From: Caulobacter sp. Root655
GTDB taxonomy: Bacteria; Pseudomonadota; Alphaproteobacteria; Caulobacterales; Caulobacteraceae
Reading direction: 5' to 3'
Assembly (NCBI RefSeq): GCF_001427665.1
Contig: NZ_LMHC01000023.1
Span: 344,023-408,022, forward strand
Length of the DNA stretch: 64,000 bases
Position 1 is the stretch's first letter. The number at the start of each line of letters is the position of its first letter. Below the pieces are notes generated by a model, which searched no databases, had not been told where the DNA came from, and saw only the letters and a program-made list of their open reading frames with translations. Shown here one piece after another: positions 44,240-51,626 of this stretch. The position numbers and the translations under genes were made by a program.

Positions 44240-44491
44240 TCAGGACCGGCCGGCCAGCCAACGGCTGATAGGGCGGACCAGGCGGCCGGCGACCTTCAGG
44301 ACGCCCGCGGCCAACAGGGCCGCGAACACCGGTCCTTGCGACGCTGGCGGGAAGGACAGGCTCAGGGTGGAGGTGGCGGCGTCGAGGGCCAGGCCTCCGG
44401 TCGTCAGGAACGCGACGACGGCGATGGCGCCGGCCACCATGGATCCGGCCAGCGCGGCCTTGGCGATCCGGTTTTCAGCTTCGTGATGCAT
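44240..44491 (-). CDS. Small membrane protein, first gene of the XRE operon, 83 residues
   Basis: Two hydrophobic segments (residues about 12-35 and 55-70) separated by a serine-threonine-rich loop; the C-terminus is basic (RLVRPISRWLAGRS). The start ATG is at 44491, 22 bases downstream of the first operator-like palindrome. No family was recognised; it shares the XRE operon and presumably its regulation. Confidence 0.65.
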   Translation of the reverse strand: MHHEAENRIAKAALAGSMVAGAIAVVAFLTTGGLALDAATSTLSLSFPPASQGPVFAALLAAGVLKVAGRLVRPISRWLAGRS

Positions 44492-44512
44492 GACAAGCTC
44501 CCTCGTCTAAGT

Positions 44513-44563
44513 GACAAGGACACTTGTCTTACATCGTCACGATCATGTCAAGCGAGCTTGTCA
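44513..44563. promoter_or_regulatory. Two operator-like palindromes upstream of the XRE operon
   Basis: GACAAG-GACA-CTTGTC (44513-44528) is perfect; TGTCAAG-CGAG-CTTGTCA (44546-44563) has one mismatched pair. Both have the same arm (GACAAG/CTTGTC type) and 4-base spacer, and an extra half-site TGACAAG lies at 44491. The repeated sequence and position just before the operon suit autorepression by the XRE protein (inference). Confidence 0.6.
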
Positions 44564-44607
44564 AATTATCAAGGAGAGGCGACAGGCTACAGGAGCAGCG
44601 CTACCCG

Positions 44608-44898
44608 TCAGGCGGCCTTGCGCGAGGGCTGCGCGTCGAGTTGGTTGGCCAGGTTCAGATGGACGGGCCGGCCCGTCGACATGCCGAAGGTCTGGGCCAG
44701 CCGGCTTTCACGCGGGGCGCGGGCGATCGTCCAGCCGTAGCGCGAGAAGCGGTCGCCGTAGTCGGCCCAGCGGATGACCCGGCCCTGGTCGTCACAACGC
44801 CAGATGGCCTTGTCGCAACCCGGGATGGGGACGGCCTTGCTCCAGATCGCGACACGCTTGGCGTGGGTCGAATAGGTCCCGCCGAAGAGTGCGTTCAT
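44608..44898 (-). CDS. Hypothetical protein, 96 residues
   Basis: The start ATG at 44898 has GGAAGG about 8 bases upstream. The protein (MNALFGGTYSTHAKRVAIWSKA...) contains a central WRCDDQGRVIRWADYGDRFSRYGW segment and two cysteines in the PGCDKAIWRC pattern that could bind a metal. There is no signal peptide or membrane segment. Family not recognised. It lies divergent from the XRE operon promoter region and follows the inverted repeat after the glycerate kinase gene. Confidence 0.6.
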   Translation of the reverse strand: MNALFGGTYSTHAKRVAIWSKAVPIPGCDKAIWRCDDQGRVIRWADYGDRFSRYGWTIARAPRESRLAQTFGMSTGRPVHLNLANQLDAQPSRKAA

Positions 44899-44958
44899 GA
44901 TCAAGCCTTCCACCGCGTCGGCGCCCCGGTGAGTCGCGGCGCCGACAAGGGGAAACTA

Positions 44959-45000
44959 GCACTAGTGGGACCCCATTTGAGGCCCCACCACATCTAGTGC
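44959..45000. terminator. Inverted repeat, probable terminator of the glycerate kinase gene
   Basis: GCACTAG (44959-44965) pairs with CTAGTGC (44994-45000), with inner TGGG/CCCA pairing. It lies 30 bases after the stop of the leftward kinase gene. There is no T tract, so the terminator role is tentative. Confidence 0.45.
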
Positions 45001-45029
45001 GACGCCGTGACGCGCGACCGAATGGCCGG

Positions 45030-45923
45030 TCAGGCGATCGACGAACGACGGTCGCGGTCCAGGCGGACGACGATATCGGCGCGGGCCGGCATTTCGCGGG
45101 CGATGTGGCGGGTCAGGCGCTCGTAGTGCTGGACGAAGGCGGCGACCTGGGCGTCGTCCATGGCGCGGGCGCTCCCCTGCCCGCCCCCCTGCCTGGGCGC
45201 CGCCAGCCGGTCGCGCAGCTTGCGCTCCTGCTCCTGGCGCCAGGCGAGCACGGTCTCGAAATCGGGGGCCACGAACTGGATCAGCAGGTCGAGGCGCGCG
45301 AACAGCGTCCTGTAGGGCCCGGCCAGGGCGGCGTTGACATGGGCCCGCCAGGCGCCGTCCTTGTCGCTTTCGCGCTCGAGCGTGTTGACGGGCTTGCGCA
45401 GGGCCGCCTCCGGTTCCGGACGGGCGCCGACGCACCAGCCCTCGAACAGCACGATGTCGACCGGCCCTTCGACCACCGGCCAGCTTTCGACGGGCGCGCG
45501 GGTGTCGGTCGCCTTGTCGAAGCGCGGTATCGCCGTCGCCCCGTCGCTCGCCAGGCCGTCCAGCACCGCCAGGCCCAGGGCGACGTCGTGCGTGCCGGGC
45601 GCGCCGCGCGTCCGCAGCAGGGGATGGACGTCGCGCGCCAGGGCCTCGCGGGCCTCGATCGGCAGGTAGAGGTCGTCCAGCGACAGCGTCGCCACCCGCA
45701 GCCCCCGCTGCTCCAGCAGCCGGCGCACGACCAGGACGGCCGTCGACTTGCCGCTGCCCTGCGGTCCGCAGATCCCGACCACGAAGGCCGGCCCCATGGC
45801 CACCGCCGCGATGCGGGCGGCCAGCGGCGCGTGCAGGGTCTCGACCTCGGCGGCGAAGCCGGGCGGCAGGGCTTCGTCGCGGAGCAAGGCGGCCAGCCAG
45901 TCGGGATCCAGTGTCGTCGTCAT
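45030..45923 (-). CDS. D-glycerate 3-kinase-like P-loop kinase
   Basis: A 297-residue P-loop kinase. Walker A is GPQGSGKST (in VVGICGPQGSGKSTAVLVV), followed by LSLDDLYLP and TRGAPGTHD, the two segments that distinguish plant- and yeast-type glycerate kinases from phosphoribulokinase and pantothenate kinase. It would phosphorylate D-glycerate to 3-phosphoglycerate. Soluble, cytoplasmic. The start ATG is at 45923. It lies 67 bases after the deaminase gene on the same strand and may be co-transcribed. Confidence 0.8.
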   Translation of the reverse strand: MTTTLDPDWLAALLRDEALPPGFAAEVETLHAPLAARIAAVAMGPAFVVGICGPQGSGKSTAVLVVRRLLEQRGLRVATLSLDDLYLPIEAREALARDVHPLLRTRGAPGTHDVALGLAVLDGLASDGATAIPRFDKATDTRAPVESWPVVEGPVDIVLFEGWCVGARPEPEAALRKPVNTLERESDKDGAWRAHVNAALAGPYRTLFARLDLLIQFVAPDFETVLAWRQEQERKLRDRLAAPRQGGGQGSARAMDDAQVAAFVQHYERLTRHIAREMPARADIVVRLDRDRRSSIA

Positions 45924-45990
45924 GATTCCCTTATGCCAGGGAATGGCGACAAGCCGACGGATGAGAGCGCCCCGGCCAAGTCCACGAACC

Positions 45991-47010
45991 CTAGCGCCAC
46001 GCCTTGAAATGCTTGGACAATTTCAGCCCCTGGCGCTGGTAGTGCGAACCGCCCTCGCCATAGAGGCGGTCCGGTCGGGCGGTCAGGGGCTCATAGACCA
46101 GCCGGGCGACGATCTGGCCGTCCTCCAGCAGGAACGGGGTCTCGTGGCTGCGCACCTCGAGCACGCCCTTGGAGCCGACGGCGCCGGCCTCCTCGGTGCC
46201 GAATCCGGGGTCGAAGAAGCCGGCGTAGTGGACGCGGAACTCGCCGACCGACGGGTCGATCGGGGTCATTTCGGCCGCTTCCATCACCGGGATCTGGATG
46301 TCGTCCTTGGAAGCCAGGATGTAGAACTCGCCCGGGTCGAGCAGCAGTTCGCCGTGGCGGGTCTCCAGTGGCTCCCAGAAGTCGCGCGGGTCGTGGCCGT
46401 CCTCGTGGTCCAGGTCGACGACCCCGGCGTGGCGGCGGCCGCGGAAACCGACGACGCCGGTGGTCAGGTCGACGCCGACGCTCTTGATCGCCAGCTTGGC
46501 CGGTTCGCCACGCTTGAGGCGCAGCTGGTTCAGCCGGGTGCCGGCCCGCACCAGCACCGAGAAGGTCTGCGGCGCGATCTCGATGAACAGCGGCCCTTCA
46601 TAGCCGGCCTCGACGTCGTCGAAGGCCTTGCTGTGGTCGGTCAGCAGGCGGACAAACACGTCCACCCGACCGGTCGAGCTCTTGGGATTGCCGCGCGCCG
46701 CCACATTGGCCGGCAGGGCCAGGCTCTCCTGGATCTGGGCGATGTAGACGCAGCCCTTTTCCAGCACCGCGCCCTTGGTCAGGTCCAGCTCGTGCATCGC
46801 AACATCTTTGAGGCGCTCGGGCACGCGGCGGGCCACGCCGGGCAGGAACGAGGCCCGCACCCGCCAGCACCGCGCGCCCAGGCGCAGGTCAAGGCTGGCC
46901 GGCTGCACCTGGTCGGTGTCGAACGGGGTCTGCGAGGTGATCGCCTCTTGCGCGATCAGGTCCTCGATGGATTGGCAGGGCAGAATCCCCGCTGCGTGGG
47001 CGTCGGTCAT
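45991..47010 (-). CDS. dcd: 2'-deoxycytidine 5'-triphosphate deaminase, long alphaproteobacterial form
   Basis: A 339-residue DCD-family protein, nearly twice the length of the E. coli enzyme and containing two dUTPase-like halves: ILPCQSIEDLI...VQPASLDLRLGARCWRV with LPANVAARGNPKSSTGRVDVFVRL, then FYILASKDDIQIPV with FRVHYAGFFDPGFG and KGVLEVRSHETPFLLEDGQIVARL. It deaminates dCTP to dUTP for thymidylate synthesis. The start at 47010 (MTDAHAAG) is preferred over an upstream in-frame ATG that would add a poorly conserved 42-residue tail. Confidence 0.85.
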   Translation of the reverse strand: MTDAHAAGILPCQSIEDLIAQEAITSQTPFDTDQVQPASLDLRLGARCWRVRASFLPGVARRVPERLKDVAMHELDLTKGAVLEKGCVYIAQIQESLALPANVAARGNPKSSTGRVDVFVRLLTDHSKAFDDVEAGYEGPLFIEIAPQTFSVLVRAGTRLNQLRLKRGEPAKLAIKSVGVDLTTGVVGFRGRRHAGVVDLDHEDGHDPRDFWEPLETRHGELLLDPGEFYILASKDDIQIPVMEAAEMTPIDPSVGEFRVHYAGFFDPGFGTEEAGAVGSKGVLEVRSHETPFLLEDGQIVARLVYEPLTARPDRLYGEGGSHYQRQGLKLSKHFKAWR

Positions 47011-47160
47011 CGGGGCGACACTCGCTAAACGCCGCCTGGAAGGCAAGGCTTGGACGCCGTCCGTCGCCGTACAACTCGCCTTTGGCAATTCTAATGTTGA
47101 AATAAGGTTCGCGCGGCTTGACCCTGGGTTCCGCAAAACCCTTTATGCCGGCCGTTTCTA

Positions 47161-47208
47161 GAGCGTGGCAGCCGAAAGTGGATGCCGGTTTCGGCGCCGG
47201 CCACGCTC
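47161..47208. repeat. Alphaproteobacterial palindromic repeat upstream of metZ
   Basis: GAGCGTGGC (47161-47169) and GCCACGCTC (47200-47208) form the outer stem; GCCGAAA (47171-47177) and TTTCGGC (47189-47195) form the inner one, with GTGGATGCCGG between. It is the same family as 28409-28453. Confidence 0.8.
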
Positions 47209-47221
47209 CAATGTTTGTAAA

Positions 47222-47262
47222 GAGAGCCTGTTTATCCGTTTCTCCGAAACGGACAGGCTCTC
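47222..47262 (+). promoter_or_regulatory. Strong bipartite hairpin in the metZ leader
   Basis: GAGAGCCTGT (47222-47231) pairs with ACAGGCTCTC (47253-47262), and CCGTTTC (47236-47242) pairs with GAAACGG (47246-47252), stacked on the outer stem with a 4-base TTAT bulge. It ends 21 bases before the metZ start. No T tract follows. It could be an attenuator-like element or a terminator for upstream transcription. It does not match the SAM-II consensus I know. Confidence 0.65.
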
Positions 47263-47283
47263 GCGTCGAAGAGAAGGACCGCC

Positions 47284-48468
47284 ATGGCCGAGGACCCGAA
47301 GGACTGGGACGTCGCCACCAAGCTGATCCGTGGCGGCCTGGCGCGCTCGCAATATATGGAGACCGCCGAGGCGCTCTACCTGACCCAGGGCTTCACCTAT
47401 GACACCGCCGAGGGCGCCGACCGCCGGTTCTCGGGCGAGGACCCGGGCTTCGTCTATTCGCGGTTCAACAACCCGACCGTGAAGATGTTCGAGGACCGCC
47501 TGGCGCTGCTGGAAGGCGCCGAGGTCTGCCGCGCCACCGCCACCGGCATGGCCGCCGTCCATGCGTCGCTGATGGGCCTGGTCCGGGCCGGCGACCATGT
47601 GGTGGCCGGCCAGGCGCTGTTCGGCTCGTGCCGCTGGCTGGTGGCCGAATGGCTGCCGCGCTTCGGCGTCGAGACCACCTTCGTCGACGCCACCGACCCC
47701 AAGGCCTGGGAGGCGGCGATCCGCCCCAACACCAAGGCCGTACTGATCGAGACGCCTTCGAATCCGGTGCTGGAGATCACCGACATCGCCGCGGTGGCGC
47801 AGATGGCCCACGCGGTCGGCGCCAAGGTCATCGTCGACAACGTCTTCGCCACCCCGATCTTCCAGCAGCCGCTGCAGCTGGGCGCCGACATCGTGGTCTA
47901 TTCGGCCACCAAGCACATCGACGGCCAGGGCCGGGTGCTGGGCGGGGCGATCTTGACCAGCGAGGCGATCAACGAGGAATTCTACCGCGACGCCCTGCGC
48001 CACACCGGCCCATCGATGTCGCCGTTCAACGCCTGGGTGATGGTCAAGGGCCTGGAGACCCTGGACCTGCGCGTCCGCCGCCAGACCGACACCTGCGCCG
48101 CCCTGGCCGACGTCATCGGCGAGCACAGGAAGACCCGGCAGGTGCTCTACCCCTTCCGCCACGACCACCCGGGCCACAACGTCGCCAAGAAGCAGATGAG
48201 CGGCGGCGGAACCGTGCTGGCCCTCGACCTCGGCTCGCGCGAAGCGGCGTTCAAGTTCCTCAACGCGCTGGAGATCGTCGACATCTCCAACAATCTGGGC
48301 GACGCCAAGTCGATGGCCACCCACCCGCCGACCACCACCCACCGCTCGGTGCCCGAGGAGATGCGCCCGTCGCTGGGCGTGGTCGAGGGTGGCGTGCGCC
48401 TGTCGGTCGGCCTCGAAAGCCTGTCGGACCTGACCCGAGACGTGACCCGTGCGCTCGATCAGGCGTGA
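47284..48468 (+). CDS. metZ: O-succinylhomoserine sulfhydrylase
   Basis: A 394-residue PLP enzyme of the Cys/Met metabolism family that makes homocysteine from O-succinylhomoserine and sulfide. The PLP lysine lies in VVYSATKHIDGQGRVLGG; SRFNNPTVKMFEDRLALLEGAE, GEHRKTRQVLYPF and SVGLES are family signatures. The shape ATKHIDGQGR, rather than TKYxxGH, is typical of MetZ. SD GAGAAGGA lies before the ATG. The leader carries a repeat and a strong hairpin. The 3' end overlaps the apaG start by 20 bases. Confidence 0.9.
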   Translation: MAEDPKDWDVATKLIRGGLARSQYMETAEALYLTQGFTYDTAEGADRRFSGEDPGFVYSRFNNPTVKMFEDRLALLEGAEVCRATATGMAAVHASLMGLVRAGDHVVAGQALFGSCRWLVAEWLPRFGVETTFVDATDPKAWEAAIRPNTKAVLIETPSNPVLEITDIAAVAQMAHAVGAKVIVDNVFATPIFQQPLQLGADIVVYSATKHIDGQGRVLGGAILTSEAINEEFYRDALRHTGPSMSPFNAWVMVKGLETLDLRVRRQTDTCAALADVIGEHRKTRQVLYPFRHDHPGHNVAKKQMSGGGTVLALDLGSREAAFKFLNALEIVDISNNLGDAKSMATHPPTTTHRSVPEEMRPSLGVVEGGVRLSVGLESLSDLTRDVTRALDQA

Positions 48469-48913
48469 GTCCTCCCCCCCGCTGAAGCGGATCCGTCGCC
48501 GTCGCGGCGCGGATACGGGTATCTATGAAGCGCGCACCCGCGACGTCGTGGTGCGCGTCTCGCCGGTGTTCCAGCCGGAGGAGTCCGCGCCCGAGGAAGG
48601 CCTGTGGATGTGGGCCTATACCGTGGAGATCGAGAACCACGGGATCGAGACCGTGCAACTGATCGCCCGCTCCTGGACCATCACCGACGGCCTCAACCGC
48701 AGCAGCGAGGTCGAAGGCTCCGGCGTGGTCGGCGAGCAACCGGAGCTGCGGCCCCGCGAAGCGTTCCGCTATGTCAGCAACTGCCCGCTGCCGACCCCGT
48801 CGGGCGCCATGGTCGGGCATTTCCAGATGATGACCGAGGCCGGCGAGGTGTTCGACGCCGCGATCCCGGAATTCTCGCTGCACCTGCCGGGCGCGGCGCG
48901 ACGGGTGAACTGA
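48449..48913 (+). CDS. apaG: ApaG (DUF525) protein
   Basis: A 154-residue ApaG protein: ARTRDVVVRVSPVFQPEESAPEEG, MWAYTVEIENHGIETVQLIARSWTITDGLNRSSEVEGSGVVGEQPELRPREAFRYVSNCPLPTPSGAMVGHFQM. It has a fibronectin-type beta fold and is implicated in Co/Mg efflux phenotypes and diadenosine polyphosphate pathways in enterics, without a settled function. The GTG start at 48449 overlaps the metZ end; no better start is found downstream before the conserved core. Confidence 0.87.
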   Translation: MRSIRRESSPPLKRIRRRRGADTGIYEARTRDVVVRVSPVFQPEESAPEEGLWMWAYTVEIENHGIETVQLIARSWTITDGLNRSSEVEGSGVVGEQPELRPREAFRYVSNCPLPTPSGAMVGHFQMMTEAGEVFDAAIPEFSLHLPGAARRVN

Positions 48914-48990
48914 GCCCGCGCGCGGCTTGGTTGCATTGTCGGGACAACTGAGCGACGGTCCCTGCTTTCGGCGAGCGGGGGGACGGCGAA

Positions 48991-49371
48991 ATGGCGACCT
49001 ACACGATCACGGTCCGCAACCAGAGCAGCCAATCGAAGAGCTATGTCGTCTTCATGGCGCCGCCCCCGGCAAGGGGACTGGACAGCGGGCAGCCGCCCTA
49101 CGCCAACGTCTGGGCGTCTCTCGATAATGTCACGGGCGGTTCCTACGACAGCGTGGTCTACGCGGAGGCTGACGTCATGCCCGGCAGCCTCGCCGCCCCC
49201 GGGCCGGCGCCCAGCTTCTATGTGTCGGAAGACGACGACGCGCCCGGCCAGGTGATCGACCCGTCCCAGGCTTCGGACACCGCCGTGGTCGATTTCACCG
49301 GGCGGCCACAGACCTCGGCGACGGTGACCCACGGCGCCGATGGCGGCTTCCTGGTCCAGTACAACGGATGA
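48991..49371 (+). CDS. Tandem paralogue 1 (short form), unknown family, 126 residues
   Basis: First of four neighbouring paralogues. N-terminal half: TYTITVRNQSSQSKSYVVFMAPPPARGLDSGQ...ANVWASLDNVTGGSYDSVVYAEADVM. C-terminal half: SFYVSEDDDAPGQVIDPSQASDTAVVDFTGRPQTSATVTHGADGGFLVQYNG. Against paralogues 2-4 it lacks about 90 central residues, so it looks like an internal deletion that still retains both ends. No signal peptide or membrane segment; beta-rich. SD GGGGGG-like run precedes the ATG. Function unknown. Confidence 0.75.
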   Translation: MATYTITVRNQSSQSKSYVVFMAPPPARGLDSGQPPYANVWASLDNVTGGSYDSVVYAEADVMPGSLAAPGPAPSFYVSEDDDAPGQVIDPSQASDTAVVDFTGRPQTSATVTHGADGGFLVQYNG

Positions 49372-49477
49372 GCGGCCTGCTCCGGCCGTCCTGAACGGCC
49401 AAGCGTCGCTGTAGCGTTGCATTCGCCCAATAATTGTTGGACCTCTCCTACACAACCTCGCGCAGGAGGCTTCGGCC

Positions 49478-50131
49478 ATGACCACCCACACGCTGCAGAT
49501 CTTCAACCAAAGCGGCTTGTCCAAGAGCTACGTCATCTTCATGGAGCCGCCGCTCACCTCGACGGGCGGCGACGTGCCGCAGGCCTTCACGAATGCCTGG
49601 ATGACGTTCGACAGCATCACCAACGGCGGCTTCGACAGCATCACTTTCGACGACGCGGTCTATGCCTACTGGGGCACGACGCCGGACACGTGCGGGCCGG
49701 GCACGATCGTGACCAACGGCGGCGTCGCCACGGTCGACCTGTCGCAGCAGGACGAAGTCGCCTTCAGCGGCGGGCCGCCGACGGGTTTCGGGCCGGTGAC
49801 GCCGGGCAAGGCGCAGACCGGTTCGTTCAGGATCGTGGCTGGAGCGGACTTCACCCCCGCCGCCGGCCACGTGTTCGGCTGGGCCAAAGGCGCCGCCACC
49901 CCGATTCCCGTCCCCGTGTCGACCGTCCTGGCCGTACCGAACATGACCTACGAGATCACGCCGGTCCTCAACAAGTTCTACGTCTCGGAAGGCGAGCACA
50001 GCCCGGGCGAGGTGATCGACACTTCGATGAACACGAACTTCGTCATGGTCGACTTCACGGGGCTGCCGCAGACCACGGCGACGGTGATCCAGAGCGCCAA
50101 TGGCACATACAACGTCCAGTACAGCAACTGA
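49478..50131 (+). CDS. Tandem paralogue 2, unknown family, 217 residues
   Basis: Full-length member: THTLQIFNQSGLSKSYVIFMEPPLTSTGG, AFTNAWMTFDSITNGGFDSITFDDAVYAYWG, a middle domain with VDLSQQDEVAFSGGPPTGFGPVTPGKAQTGSFRIVAG, then the conserved C-terminal FYVSEGEHSPGEVIDTSMNTNFVMVDFTGLPQTTATVIQ...NVQYSN. A clear AGGAGG lies before the ATG at 49478, and the next gene begins 9 bases after the stop, so 2 and 3 are one unit. No export signal; function unknown. Confidence 0.78.
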   Translation: MTTHTLQIFNQSGLSKSYVIFMEPPLTSTGGDVPQAFTNAWMTFDSITNGGFDSITFDDAVYAYWGTTPDTCGPGTIVTNGGVATVDLSQQDEVAFSGGPPTGFGPVTPGKAQTGSFRIVAGADFTPAAGHVFGWAKGAATPIPVPVSTVLAVPNMTYEITPVLNKFYVSEGEHSPGEVIDTSMNTNFVMVDFTGLPQTTATVIQSANGTYNVQYSN

Positions 50132-50140
50132 GGGCTGGCC

Positions 50141-50794
50141 ATGGCGATCCTGACAATCGAGATCTTGAACGACAGCGGCGCGGCGCGAAGCTACGCGGTG
50201 TTCAGCGCCCCGCCGGAGGTGAGGTTCGAAAACCGTCCCGTGAAGGCCCATCCCTGCGCCTGGCTGGTCTTCGACCAGACGCCGGCCGGCGGTCGCGTGA
50301 CCTCGACCTTCAGCGAAAGCGTCTACGCCTTCCTGAACTGGCCCGCGTCCCTGGCCCCGGGGGTCGTGGTGCAGGACAACAGCTACGTCTCGGCCGACCC
50401 CCGGGCCCGCGACTGGATTCCCGTCGTCCAGGAGCGCGACCATTTCGCTTTCGGCGAGACCATCCAGGACAGGTCGGCCTACGGGACGTTTTCGCTGATG
50501 ACGGACGAGCACGTCACGGCCCAGAACCAGGTCGTGCTCGGCGTCGCCAAGTTCGGCGACAGTTCACTGGCGGTCCCGATCGCCTGTTTCGTCGGCCAGC
50601 CGCACGGCCTCTTCGAGATCAAACCAGTCCTGAAGTTCCATGTCGTCGAGGGAACCTATGCCCGCGGCGAGGTGATCGGGCTGGACGGGCCAGGCGACGG
50701 AGCCGTCGTCGACTTCACCGGCAAGGGCGACGTCAAGGCTGTCGTGACCCATCACGCCGACGGGACCTACACCGTGCAATACGGCCCGAACTGA
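50141..50794 (+). CDS. Tandem paralogue 3, unknown family, 217 residues
   Basis: Same layout as paralogue 2: AILTIEILNDSGAARSYAVFSAPPEVRFENRPVKAHPCAWLVFDQTPAGGRVTSTFSESVYAFLNW is the N-terminal pattern in outline, with a distinct middle (DHFAFGETIQDRSAYGTFSLMTDEHVTAQNQVVLGVAKFGDSSL) and conserved C-terminus FHVVEGTYARGEVIGLDGPGDGAVVDFTGKGDVKAVVTHHADGTYTVQYG. It shares the operon with paralogue 2 and is closer to paralogue 4 (SYAV, VYA, FHVVEG). Confidence 0.78.
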   Translation: MAILTIEILNDSGAARSYAVFSAPPEVRFENRPVKAHPCAWLVFDQTPAGGRVTSTFSESVYAFLNWPASLAPGVVVQDNSYVSADPRARDWIPVVQERDHFAFGETIQDRSAYGTFSLMTDEHVTAQNQVVLGVAKFGDSSLAVPIACFVGQPHGLFEIKPVLKFHVVEGTYARGEVIGLDGPGDGAVVDFTGKGDVKAVVTHHADGTYTVQYGPN

Positions 50795-50834
50795 CCCTTC
50801 CACCTGGCGACGCGCCGAGGCCAGCGAGGCGAGC

Positions 50835-51485
50835 ATGGCGATCTGGACAATCGAGGTTCTGAACGACAGCGGCGGGGTCAAGAGCTATGCAGTGCTCGCC
50901 GCGCCGCCCGAGGTGACCCAGGGGGGCCGCCCCGTGCCGGTTCATTCCACCGCCTGGATTCCGTTCGACTATGTCGAGCCCGGCGACCGCGGGACCGCGA
51001 CCTTCAGCGAGGCCGTCTACGCCCTCTTCACCTGGCCGGTGACCCTGGCGCCGAAGGTCGTGGTGCCGCGCGGCTTCACGCAGGCGGTCAACCCCGTGGC
51101 CCGGGACCTGATCACCATCAAGGAGATGGGGCGCCGGAGCATGTCCGCCGTCCCCACGCCGGGCGCGGCGCCGCCAGACTCCTTCTCGATCTTCACCGAA
51201 GCCGACTTCCCGGCCGACGGCCCGGTGGTGCTTGGCATGTCCAAGCTGGGCGCCCACCGGTCGCCGGCGCCGGTCGCCGCCTTCGCCGCCCAGCCGCACC
51301 TGACCTTCGACATCAAGCCCGGGGCCAGGTTCCATGTCGTCGAAGGTCGCTACGTGCGCGGCAAGGTGATCGACATCGCCCGCACGCCCAACGCCGTTAT
51401 CGACTTCGCCGGCAGGGAGAAGGCCGTCGCGACCGTGACCCAGGGGGCCGACGGCGCGTTCACGGTCGTCTACGGCCAGGGCTGA
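50835..51485 (+). CDS. Tandem paralogue 4, unknown family, 216 residues
   Basis: Closest to paralogue 3: IWTIEVLNDSGGVKSYAVLAAPPEVTQGGRP, a VEPGDRGTATFSEAVYALFTWPV segment, middle DSFSIFTEADFPADGPVVLGMSKLGAHRSPAPVAAFAAQP and C-terminus FHVVEGRYVRGKVIDIARTPNAVIDFAGREKAVATVTQGADGAFTVVYG. It lies 40 bases after paralogue 3. The array ends with the hairpin at 51543-51571. Confidence 0.78.
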   Translation: MAIWTIEVLNDSGGVKSYAVLAAPPEVTQGGRPVPVHSTAWIPFDYVEPGDRGTATFSEAVYALFTWPVTLAPKVVVPRGFTQAVNPVARDLITIKEMGRRSMSAVPTPGAAPPDSFSIFTEADFPADGPVVLGMSKLGAHRSPAPVAAFAAQPHLTFDIKPGARFHVVEGRYVRGKVIDIARTPNAVIDFAGREKAVATVTQGADGAFTVVYGQG

Positions 51486-51542
51486 TCGGCATTCAGCGCT
51501 CCGGGCTGCTCGATCGCTCCCCGAACTTTCCCTTTAATATCC

Positions 51543-51571
51543 GTCATTCCCGCCCTTGTGGCGGGAATGAC
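51543..51571. terminator. Hairpin terminator at the end of the paralogue array
   Basis: GTCATTCCCGCC and GGCGGGAATGAC pair perfectly (12 bp) around a 5-base loop between the convergent paralogue array and hslO. It may also be a half-element of the CCGGCGAA repeat family. Confidence 0.7.
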
Positions 51572-51626
51572 GACAAAAAGGGGATCAAGTGTCATAGCCC
51601 TCCCCCAAGGGAAGAGCGCCCGCCCC

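Noticed and set aside
47161..47262. SAM-II riboswitch upstream of metZ
   Set aside because: The conserved SAM-II pseudoknot segments are not visible; the region is explained by a dispersed palindrome and a simple stacked hairpin.
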